A stretch of DNA of 64,000 nucleotides, taken from contig BRKX01000002.1 of NCBI GenBank assembly GCA_026008535.1, positions 75,847,380 through 75,911,379 of the forward strand. The letters are read 5' to 3'. The notes beneath the pieces are model-generated. The model did not search any database. It was not told the origin of the DNA and saw nothing but the letters and a program-made list of their open reading frames with translations. Origin of the DNA: Perilla frutescens (lineage: Eukaryota; Streptophyta; Magnoliopsida; Lamiales; Lamiaceae). Shown in pieces: positions 38,742 through 48,436 of this stretch (positions within the stretch are counted from its first letter, which is position 1; every line of letters starts with the position of its first letter). The position numbers were made by a program, and so were the translations under genes.

Positions 38742-39839
38742 ATGGCTGCGAAACGACCTCGCTCACCTTCTCTCGCTCCCTCCGCCCCATCTCCGACAAA
38801 ATTATGCTTGATTTGCGGAGGTCTCTCTCCGAAGACGGGCAATCAGGAATACCATGGATTTTTTCTGGATCCCACCGAAGCGGTTTGTGATTCCGATGAA
38901 TTCGTTCCTAAGGAAGCCAATTTTCGGCTTGATGGATTTGATTTACTTACGTTTTATGTTTGGAATTTCACTCTTTACATGTTTGAGTCTGATGATTTTT
39001 CTCAGAGTGGCGAAAAATCAGCCTACGCCTTAGATCTATCTGCAGTTAATTCCTCACAAATGGCGGTGTTTGAGAAAGGGAATTTGCAGAAAGGGAGTTT
39101 GCAGAAGATGCCGGATATGCTGTGTATCAAACACATTCCTTCAGCAGTGTCAGCCCCAGGTGGAAAAATTCTGGTATTTTCGAATAATATATATGTTGAA
39201 CCTGGCTATGATGATATGATTGATTTCGAGGTTTATGATCCCATGACTAAATTATGGAGCAAACTCCCCCAATTATGCCGCCCCTCGGAAGATGATTATA
39301 TTCGTGTTTATGGATCTGGATTCTTAAACGAGTCTTTGTTTTTTGTTGCAACTACGAATGGAAATTACGCTTTTGATTTCAATGAACAGTGTTGGCGAGA
39401 GCACACTGAGTTTAAGTTTGTGCAAGATTTTTTACTAGTGGGGAATGAGTTCTACCTGAGTCTCGGTTCTATTAGAAGATCAGGCGATGGGCGTGTTCTT
39501 ACTGGGAGTCCATTACTATCATTATTCCCAGATTCTGTTTATGATCGTGATGATGAATATGGTAGGTCGATATTGTATTCTTCTGCAGTATCCTTGCTCG
39601 ATTTTGTGCCAGATAAAGAATTTAGTTTTTGCGTGGCACAAGTGGCTCTGGATGTCCGTGAGCAACCTTTTGTCATTTTTGATATCTTCGACACTGATCT
39701 TGCCAAATACCGTCAGGGAGACTGTGCTCAACTTTGTTCGAACAAAGTTCAGTCTTTCAAATTCATTCCTAGCATGAAAAAAGTATCATGTCACGCTTAC
39801 GGTTTCTTTCCAGTACCAATGCGTGAAGGCACAAATTGA
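38742..39839 (+). CDS. Kelch/F-box-associated-like protein, single exon
   Basis: 365 residues, starting MAAKRPRSPS. This ATG is preferred over the one 57 bp upstream because it sits in a strong context (CCACCATGG) and the upstream extension reads as untranslated leader. After a Pro/Ser-rich start there is a CLICGG pair, then sequence of the kelch beta-propeller type: APGGKILVFSNNIYV, FEVYDPMTKLWSKLPQL, GSGFLNESLFFVATTNG, YAFDFNEQCWRE. No F-box is present. Plant proteins of this kind are often E3-ligase substrate adaptors or orphan kelch proteins; without an F-box the role is open. A TATA-like CTATAAATTTT lies near 38639, about 100 bp upstream. Confidence 0.75.
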   Translation: MAAKRPRSPSLAPSAPSPTKLCLICGGLSPKTGNQEYHGFFLDPTEAVCDSDEFVPKEANFRLDGFDLLTFYVWNFTLYMFESDDFSQSGEKSAYALDLSAVNSSQMAVFEKGNLQKGSLQKMPDMLCIKHIPSAVSAPGGKILVFSNNIYVEPGYDDMIDFEVYDPMTKLWSKLPQLCRPSEDDYIRVYGSGFLNESLFFVATTNGNYAFDFNEQCWREHTEFKFVQDFLLVGNEFYLSLGSIRRSGDGRVLTGSPLLSLFPDSVYDRDDEYGRSILYSSAVSLLDFVPDKEFSFCVAQVALDVREQPFVIFDIFDTDLAKYRQGDCAQLCSNKVQSFKFIPSMKKVSCHAYGFFPVPMREGTN

Positions 39840-40420
39840 ATAGGTGCAAGTTCTATTTCCTTATATTAGCTTCAAGAAAAATGTTAAAATTCGAGTGAGT
39901 TGTGTTTGCTTTATCTTGCGGTTGCAGAGGAAGCGGAGGACAGCAGACTGATAGAGCTTAGTCTCATTTTTTGAAAAAAAAAAACAGCAGACTGATAGAG
40001 CTTAGTCTCATTTAAATTTGAGTAGGAATGAGTAGGATGAATACTAGTATTTCTCCTATGCGATGCACAAATAATTATTATTTTTTTAGATTTGTTATTA
40101 TGATTATTTTTTATTTTTATATGTTGTATTCAATTTTTAAAAATTAATAAAATGATATGCACATGCGTTAATTAATTAGACAAGAAGATCAATTTTGTAT
40201 AGTTATAACAAACAAAAAGAAAATTAAATTTTAGAAACTAAATGAAAATCCATGTTAGAAATAATTGAATTAAAATATTTCCAACATAATGATTTTATAA
40301 ATAAGAATGTATAATTGTCCAAGATTATAGAACATTTGGTTTCTTTGATTATATGACATTTATAAAAAAATTAATTATTTAATTATTTTAAATAATGAAA
40401 TTGAAATATAAAAAATAACA

Positions 40421-40481
<61 letters not shown>

Positions 40482-41085
40482 GTCAATATAAATGAAAGAT
40501 ATTTTTTAGGCGACAAATGTAGAGTATTACAAATCATCCATCTATGCATAAAAAAATAAAATTTAAAATTCTACAAATCTCAAATTTTCAAATAAAAAAT
40601 AAAAAAGAAACTGGTAAAAATTTGTTAAAATACAAAGGTAATAATCTAAATTATCGTGGAAAATGAAAAAAAAAAATTACAACAATAAATGTTAATACTG
40701 TTGTCTATTGATTAGAAACTGTTGTTTATTATTTAAAAACTGTTGTCTAAAGCAAAAATGTGTAATAGACAACGATTTACAGCATAACTGTTGTCTATCG
40801 CACGATTTTGCCTTAATATATATATAGATATAGATATAGATAGATAGATTAATACCTCATTTTCTAGTCGGGCTATTAGGTTCGAGTCCATTGCCCATTA
40901 AGTAACAGGTTTACTGATTTTTTTTTTATTTCTTTTTCACATTTTGTATAAACTTATAGAGCCAAATAAATGAAACCCATAAAACATTCATTCACATCAA
41001 TTTCTTAACAAAAAACTCGAATGATAAGTATACAAAATAACACTTAACAAAAAACATTCATTCATTCACATTAATTTCTAGTCAC
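39840..41085. other. Intergenic with simple repeats
   Basis: The 3' flank of the kelch-like gene holds a tandem copy of CAGACTGATAGAGCTTAGTC (39944, 39988), a (TTA)n array (40422-40481) and a patch of ACTGTTGTCTA inverted phrases (40690-40810) resembling CACTA-type termini. No gene is seen. Confidence 0.5.
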
Positions 41086-41086
41086 A

Positions 41087-41483
41087 TGCCTCCATGTTTG
41101 AGAGCAGAACGTAGGGGCCATAATTTTTAGGATCGATCTCTATAAGTTTTTGAGCAACAAAATTTCCCAAATCAATGTCACGGTGATCTTTACACACTGC
41201 AAGCAAAGGTCCCCATACGACACCATCAATTAAGCCCACCAGCTCGACCTAGTAATAAATCGACCATACATGTATAATAACGGTCTTTCTCAGGTTTCAG
41301 ACCGTAGTCCTTGTTCATTGAGTCAAAGTAGTGATATCCTTCTTCAACCAATCCAGCATGACTACAACCACAGAGAACTATAATCATCGTCACATGGTAT
41401 GGTTTTTCTTTAGATTCCAAAAGCATGGCTTCTAAAGAGAGTTTCTGGCATCTGCAGAGTTGATCCCTCCCCAAATTTGCCAA
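41087..41483 (-). pseudogene. PPR protein C-terminal fragment
   Basis: Minus-strand frames read VTMIIVLCGCSHAGLVEEGY..FDSMNKDYGLKP, then CMVDLLLGRAGGL, then after a frame change VVWGPLLAVCKDHRDIDLGN..AQKLIEIDPKNYGPYVLLSN. These are the E-domain signatures of plant PLS-type pentatricopeptide repeat proteins, which edit organelle RNA. The N-terminal repeats are missing, and a deletion with frameshift falls after LGRAGGLN. Confidence 0.85.
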
Positions 41484-41499
41484 CCAATGGTACGACTGT

Positions 41500-41796
41500 T
41501 AAGGTGATTGATGCTTTTTTTTTTTTTTTTAGCTTCAGATAGATGTCGACTGCACGATGAAGTCCATCATCCAACGGGCGTGCATACTCGGGAACAGCAG
41601 CAGCAAGAGACTGAAATTTGTCTGCAAGGAATCTTTCCAGCCTAACTCCATAGCAAAACTTAGCTACTGTTTCAAATGTTTTTGCTTCGCCAGGAATGTC
41701 AGGTAGCTTAATGACACAGCCCTCCTCTCCTTGAGAAGCCTCTGCAACGAGTCTTTCCACTTCTCGAAAGCAATGGAAACTAAAACAAACAAACAT
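41500..41796 (-). pseudogene. BTB/NPH3-family gene fragment
   Basis: The frame reads CFREVERLVAEASQGEEGC then IKLPDIPGEAKTFETVAKFCYGV (end of a BTB domain) and passes directly to FQSLAAAVPEYARPLDDGLHRAVDIYLK (NPH3 domain), omitting the region normally between. It then runs into an A-tract and the neighbouring PPR piece. NPH3 proteins act with phototropin at the plasma membrane. This piece lacks both ends and has an internal deletion. Confidence 0.85.
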
Positions 41797-41869
41797 GATT
41801 CGGTAAATCAGAGGGTTCCAATACAGGTTAAATTATACTAAAATTAGAAGCAAGATCAAAAGAAACTTG

Positions 41870-42199
41870 CTCTAATGCATCTTGTTCCTTAATGTAGTTG
41901 TAGAGCTGGTAATGGAAGGGATGGTCCAAATTATCAACTCGAGCCCCAGCTTATACAGTTCTGGTTGCACCACTGTTTCCTGAGTCTCCAAAGACAGAGA
42001 AAATGATATTTTACGAAGGTGGTCTAAACCAAGGGTAAGCAAACGAAGAACTGCAACACATGTATCGCGTACCCAAGAAAATGCGAGTGAGAACAATATC
42101 CCACACAATCGTCCAGCAATCCAGTGTCACGACACTTGTAATTGATGTGTACTCATAAGCATCAGTAGTAAGCTGCAATCCATCAACAGAAACAAGCAT
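41870..42199 (-). pseudogene. SLC35F/DUF914 transporter fragment and unassigned exon-like sequence
   Basis: 42060-42199 reads LTTDAYEYTSITSVVTLDCW then TIVWDIVLTRIFLGTRY, matching a conserved helix region of plant SLC35F (DUF914) membrane carriers. The adjoining 41870-42060 also looks exonic (LYNYIKEQDALEQVSF in one frame) but I cannot name it. This is a fragment only, on the same strand as the PPR and NPH3 pieces. Confidence 0.75.
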
Positions 42200-42861
42200 T
42201 CAACAAGCTGGTGCATAGGTGAACTCAGATATATTATTTAACTAATTATACCTTTCTAAGAAATTCACCCCACAGAAGTTTAGATTTCTCTGAGCAAAAA
42301 AAAAAAAAAATACTACTTATCGGCAATTCTCAGAATAAAGATCTTCCAGACTTGTCTGAAGAAATCACTTCAATTACTAAGCTGGTGCTTTCAGCCTCAG
42401 AGCTTAGTGTTACCAGTCTCCATTAAATGAGCTCTCACAGATGACAGAATCTGATCTAATGATAATAAAAATGATAAAGCATTTGCTAGCTATTAATTTT
42501 ACAAGTGACTGACTTACTGCAGATACGGAAACTCAAATGAGAGTATGCATAATTTTGGCATTTCTAGCGCCAGGATGGCCAAACAGCTATATATACCTTG
42601 TATACCAGCTAGCAAACGCTGGTACTTATAACAAATAAATAACAAATAACATACACAAAATAAAAAATAAAATGCTAAACAAAAAATAACATAAAAAGAA
42701 AATGAAAAAAATAAATAAATTTTAGTCGTTGACGGAGAGAGGTAACTGTCCCTCTCTCATCTCCCTAAAATGCAGCAGGCAATGCCGTGTCCTTTGGAGT
42801 GGAAATCAACGCCATTTTGTTGATATGTCGTCTCCTTCGGAGATGGCCTTAGGCACGGTAT
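42200..42861. other. Intergenic, no gene recognised
   Basis: Moderately complex sequence (42340-42620) without an ORF; it may be intron or flank carried with the gene fragments. Confidence 0.4.
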
Positions 42862-43482
42862 AGGAGCATCTCCAAGAGATGCTCTAAACTCAGTATTTAG
42901 AGCAAAAAGTGGAAAAATCATGCTCCATGCAGCTATTATAAAATGTGTTTTATTTTAGAGATAGAGGCTTTGTGCTCTATATTTACAGCTGCACTGTAGC
43001 AGCTCTATATTATTGTTCACCTTTTTTGTTTTTTTTTTTTAAATCTTATACTTTACTGTTCACGTTTTTTTTAAATCTTATATTTTAAAAATATTGAAAT
43101 AAAAAATTGTATATCAAAATAAAATGACATCAAAAAAATGACATTTAATAAAATTACATAATAAAACTACTAAACATAAAAATAAAGAAAATACAATGCA
43201 TTCAAAATACAAATAAAGCATTGAAAAATGCTAATTTAAAAATACTAATACAACATTGAAAATATAAATAGAGCAATACAATAATATTTAGTTTCAGAAA
43301 TTTTAATAGTTATTTTTGTTGGAAAAATCTTGATTAAAATAAATACATAAAAATGAATATTATCGACTATTCCTTTTTAGAGTAGAATTTAGAGTAAACT
43401 GTTGGAGATGGAGTGAAGACTTTACTATATAATAGAGATAGAAGTGTTGTAAAATGAAGTAAACTGTTGGAGATGGCCTACG
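42862..43482. mobile_element. MITE-like element (CATCTCCAA ends)
   Basis: The left end TAGGAGCATCTCCAAGAGATG and right end CTGTTGGAGATGGCCTA are imperfect inverted copies around AT-rich sequence. This CATCTCCAAC end is common in plant MITEs. The target duplication is unclear. Confidence 0.55.
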
Positions 43483-45417
43483 AATTATGCTTTCTCTGTC
43501 ACTATTTTAAAGGAAAATGTAGTGTGGAAATAAAAATATCTTCAACCATTAATTTTATATTTCATTTTTTTCTCAAAAAAATATATATTTCATTCTATAA
43601 TGAAATATTTTATTTTTATACTTTCTAATATTATTTTTTATCATTATTGTGTAGCATATATGTGTTTTAAATATATTTACGTTTAATATTTAATATTATT
43701 TAATAATAGCTGAAATAGTATAATTTAAATTAATTTATAAAACTATATTTTAGTTGAATATAAAACCAACAGTTACTAATATAAAAGAACTATTACATCA
43801 TAAAAATGAACTAACATTAACAAAATCATAAATTACATTTTAATTTTAATTTAATATAATATATTTTATGTTATTTGTTGTAATTTAAGTTTTTAATTTT
43901 TTTATGATTACATTATGTTTTTTTATTATATTAAGTGAAATTAAACATAATATTAAACCTAAAAATAACATAATTTACATTGTTAAGATATTAATAAAAA
44001 ATAAAAAATAAAATTAGAACAAAAAATAAAACAAAAATAAAACAAAAATGTAACAGAAAAAAAAGGAGAGGATAGAGAGAGTGAATATTACTCCTTTTTA
44101 CATGTATATAAATTAAAAAATATGTAGATTTATAGTTAGTTTGGAGAATGATTTGAGTAAAAAATAGCGTTGGTCGGAGAGGAAGAGTCTCATTTGGAGA
44201 TGCTTTAAGGGGGGAGAATACCGTCCATCTCTCATCCATAACATTTTTTTTAATTTCTTTTATATTATTTTTTATTAGTATTTTATCTTTCATTTTGTGT
44301 ACGTTGTTTTGTAATTTATTTAGCATTTTAAATAATTTATTATAAATTAATATTAAAATTTATTATATATGATAAATTTAACTAAATACAAGTAATGTTG
44401 AAACACAAAATCAAATTAGATAAAAATAACAGCAATGATAAAAACTATATAAAAGTACTAAAATAGATAAAAGTACATGAAATAAAAACATAAAAATACA
44501 CATAAAATAAAAAAGATACAAATATTTTTCCTAATAATCTGAAAGGTCACTTCCATTCACTTCAAGATCGGGAAAATTTCCAAACATAATAAACATAGTT
44601 TAATGAATCATATTTTTTATTTTATATTAATTCAAATATATTCGTTCCTAAAAAAATTTCAATAATTATTATATGTTAGCATTTTTTTTTACTCACACAC
44701 CTGACCTGGTGGTATTGAGGAGGTTCGAACTAGTGATATTTGATCTCCAAACAACCTCACCACCACTAGGTTATCCCCACCGAAACTTATTATATGTTAA
44801 TAATTATAAAATAATATTATAAATGAATTATTATAAAATATTTTATTTTGGTATATAATTACAGTACAGACTGTTGAAGATGGCTCGAATCAAACCAACT
44901 CTAGCAATATATAGTTGTCTCTTATCTTTTCCACCTCATTCAACCACAATGCTATTAGAGTTTTTTTTTTTTTAAAGTGCACCGTTGCAAACACCCTAAG
45001 TTTATAAAAATAGGCCGGTTTTAATTTTTAATGTAACATTATGGTATTGAAGTTACTTTTCTAGGATTAGTATTACAACCATCTTATTCATCTTCTATGG
45101 AATCTTCCAAGTTGGCATCTAGATTGCCACAATAAATAACAAATTACAATGTTCCAACTTCCAACAATTCTTTTTGTGTGTAGCAAGTTATTGAACTTGT
45201 AAATAGTGGAGAAGTCTTTTATAAGATCATCTTACGAGTCAAAATATATAAAATATATTAAGATCGAGATCAAAACACTATTAAATATTAATAAATTTTG
45301 ACCATAAGATGGTCCAACACAATTTTTTATTTAAATAAATAATAGAATATTAAATACACTTTTTAGGAATTTTATACATTTTTAATCTTAAATTATTTAT
45401 TCCTACTTTCCAACCAG
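43483..45417. other. AT-rich intergenic with a SINE-like remnant
   Basis: No gene is seen. Minus-strand 44785-44690 has ACCTAGTGGTGGTGAGG and, about 35 bp on, AGTTCGAACCTCC, which resemble the A and B boxes of a tRNA-derived SINE. Another GGAGATGCTTTAA end lies near 44200. Confidence 0.45.
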
Positions 45418-46060
45418 ATGCATGCTGGTTTTTATCCAAACAAGTGATTCTTGTCAAAAGCTTCAAACTTCAAATTTTACTTTTTAGTAATTTGGATGGT
45501 TTTATAAAATAATGATATGATATGTAAAATTAAAAGTCATAAATTATATTATAATTATAAAATATCAATTAGATATTTAATAATGTATAGTAAGATTTTT
45601 ATTTTTTTTTGCTTTTTTCGGTTTTCCGTTCCTTTTTTTTTACTTTCTATCCTTTTTCTTTAACGCTTTATTCCCTTTTTATTTTGTTTTCCGTTCTCTC
45701 TATTTTTTTTTAGTTTTAAAATATTTATTTTGTATCGAGCACCGGAAAAAAAAAATTAATTCAAAAAATTAATTTAATTCAATTTAATTTTAGAGTTCAC
45801 TAATTTTATTTTAGGAGATACATTTGTTTCAAAAAAATTAATTATCGAGCGTAGTGCAAGAGCTCCGCATTAGCGTGGGGCGAGTGTAGTGCTCAAAACA
45901 CCGAAATAAAAAAAGCTGAATTAATTCAATTTAATTTTATATATATTTATTTTGAAATATAATAATTTTCGAGCACAGTACATTGCGCGAGATGTCGGAT
46001 AAAAAAATTAAATTAATTCAAAAAATAAATATATATTTGTAAGAAAAATGAAAAAATTAA
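45418..46060. other. Relic CNL promoter segment
   Basis: 45418-45600 matches the segments at 13745, 21445/27452 and 57948, and 45775-45880 matches 27560-27640 (TTTAATTTTAGAGTTCACTAA, then ATCGAGCGTAGTGC). No CNL coding sequence is next to it. Confidence 0.7.
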
Positions 46061-46139
46061 AACGTTAAAAAATAGAAAGATGGAGAGGATAGGGTAGGGA
46101 CCACTTAAAAAAATAGAGGGGTGGTGAGTAGGGACCATC

Positions 46140-46140
<1 letters not shown>

Positions 46141-46191
<51 letters not shown>

Positions 46192-46213
46192 GAACTTACA
46201 AGACTCCCCTTTG

Positions 46214-46253
<40 letters not shown>
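46141..46253. repeat. Two (ATA)n microsatellites
   Basis: Runs at 46141-46191 and 46218-46253, separated by 26 bp. Confidence 0.95.
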
Positions 46254-46257
<4 letters not shown>

Positions 46258-46924
46258 CAATTTTATAAATAAAATATAGATAGGTGAGAGAAAGATTAAG
46301 TTTAAATAAACGAAAGCGAAATTATAATTAATTATTCTTGTTAATGCTTTAAAACTATAGTAAATAAATGTGAATTACAGATTTTGACACCTAAAACAGT
46401 CTACAATAAAAAAATTTCTCAAATAAACAATAGAATATTATACATAAGGTGGGACTATAGTGTAGGGAGTTATGAAATGATTTTAGGTGTTTGAAGCTAA
46501 GAGTAAAATAATCTTTGTCGTGTTTATATTTTATAAAATAGTAGGGTTTTGAAGAGTAAAATGATGACCCGTTTAGAATTTTCCAAGTCAATAACAATGT
46601 TTGTGAAATAGAGCCTAAAAGCAACTCTATCTCCGAACATAAAAAAAAAAAAAAAAAGACCCTACCCTACAAGTAAATGAAACCGCAAACAATACGAGAA
46701 ATAAAAACTATCAAAATCAAAATCTGATGTTTGGATAACCAAGTTTAAAATACAGACCTGTTGGTACAATTTTACTAATCAAACTAAAATTTGGATAAAA
46801 GATCCCTAGAACCATAGCATTGTCCATTAACTCACAGGAGGGAGGAGGATAAGCTCAAATTTTACCAATCAGACATACAGACAACCGCGACGGCATCACG
46901 AAACATAACATACGCCCATATCTT
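46254..46924. other. Intergenic, includes the 3' flank of the RAD52-like fragment
   Basis: No gene is recognised. Confidence 0.4.
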
Positions 46925-47062
46925 CTAATCTTCGTAATAAAGATACAAGCCGAGGCCAAAACAAGCACACGCTCTGCAAAATGCTATTTCCTCTGCTGCA
47001 GTAACAGGATCGGCAGTATTCCCGTTTCCAGCTGACACTGTCCCAGTCGACTCGCGATGTGC
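46925..47062 (-). pseudogene. RAD52-like gene, last exon only
   Basis: Behind an AG acceptor (AATACACAG) the minus strand reads AHRESTGTVSAGNGNTADPV then TAAEEIAFCRACACFGLGLY and LYYED, followed by a stop. This is the characteristic end of the single-strand-annealing domain of plant RAD52-like (ODB) proteins, which promote DNA strand annealing in nucleus and organelles. The 45-residue exon has no frameshift, but no upstream RAD52 exons are recognisable in the following kilobases, where a MITE and CNL-C 3' flank begin. I call it a fragment; an unusually long intron is the alternative. Confidence 0.75.
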
Positions 47063-47346
47063 CTGTGTATTCACATTCCAACCGTTATATATTCTTTCCC
47101 GTAATATCTAATGAACACAAGGATGTACTGTCCAGCTTTCAATGAAGCAAATAAAAACATCAAGATATTACATATGAACGATTGAGGATAACATAAATCA
47201 CTGCTGCATAATCAGAAAACAGCAGAAGTTCTTCCATCATCTCCTCCGTCATTTTACCCTTCCCAGAACCTCCTAATTATATTGGATATTTATGAAAGAC
47301 AATTCGTAATTTTTCTAGATTACTAGATGGATATATACTTCTGAGG

Positions 47347-47689
47347 AGTTAGAGTTTTTTTAAGGACAACAACTTAGGTCTATTTGGAAAAGAGGACAAA
47401 TTTATTAGGGCATAAATTTAAGGACATTAACATTTTGCGGGCCGAAATTTAAGGACATTAATATTTAAGTGTTGCGTCTGTAGGCCAATTAACATTTAAG
47501 TGTTGCGGGCCGAAACAGGTGGTGGCCTCTCATACTCACCATCACAGTCCTTATATTCATGAAACGGGCTGAAAATTGGCCTACGGACGCAACACTTAAA
47601 TGATAATGTCCTTAAATTTCGGCCCGCAATAAATTTGTCCTCTATTCCAAATTGGCCTAAGTTGTTGTCCTTAAAAAAACTCTAACTCT
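47347..47689. mobile_element. Foldback-rich MITE with 9-10 bp target duplication
   Basis: ACTTCTGAGG is duplicated at 47337-47346 and 47690-47699. Long inverted ends share AGTTAGAGTTTTTTTAAGG then ACAACAACTTAGG, and continue through GGACAAATTTATT and CGGGCCGAAATTTAAGGACA. This fits a Mutator-type MITE. Confidence 0.9.
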
Positions 47690-47699
47690 ACTTCTGAGG

Positions 47700-48436
47700 G
47701 TTTAAATTAGCTCGAGTTAAATCTTCGTTCCTGCAAGTTCAGAAAAACCATGCTTAAGTGTTTATATATGTTAGTTTCTATTGAACATGTGGTAACTGAG
47801 GCTAATAGTACATAGTAGACTTGCGTAGTGTGTTAACACCCACCTAAGAATTTTTCCTCGTTTGGTGTTAAGGAACAACTGCCACCGTCCACCATTGGCG
47901 AGGAAATTCTATGCTACCCCCAGGGCAGTGCAGAAAATGTCTACTGATCGAGTAGTACAGAAAATGTCACAATAGACTTAATGTGACATCTCAATAACAA
48001 TTTTCTACACTACCCAGGAGGCAAAGAATTTCCCACATTGGCGCTTCAAGGTTTCACGTCCTGAATGATTATTCGACGCGCAGTATGAGGCATGGTTCGA
48101 GGCAATTCAAGAGCTTTCTGAAGAATACAGCACAAAATGATGATTAATATGCATGAAAATCCAAAGTATGCATAGGCCTTCTATACAATCAAAATATTTT
48201 CGTCCAACCTCATCATAAAGTATTAAGGCACACACTATACAAGACCAAAAAAAATCCACGAGGTGAAGCATGCATTAATTAAACTGAAACTATACAAAGG
48301 AAATACGAGTTTGTATGAGCGAGGATTACCCATAAAGAAAAGTGGATCGATTAGAGTTCTTTCATTAAAAAATTTATATATATGTAATGGTTTTATCCCC
48401 TAAATAAAACAAAGAATATATAAAAGGTGATACTTA
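47700..48436 (-). other. Conserved 3' flank of CNL copy C
   Basis: This matches the 3' flanks of B (TTAACACCCACCTAAGAATTT, ACTGCCACC.TCCACCATTG) and of A and D nearer the stop codon. No gene is present. Confidence 0.7.

Noticed and set aside
40858..40920. Possible tRNA (GGTTCGAGTCC-like B box)
   Set aside because: No A box, acceptor stem or cloverleaf could be formed around it.
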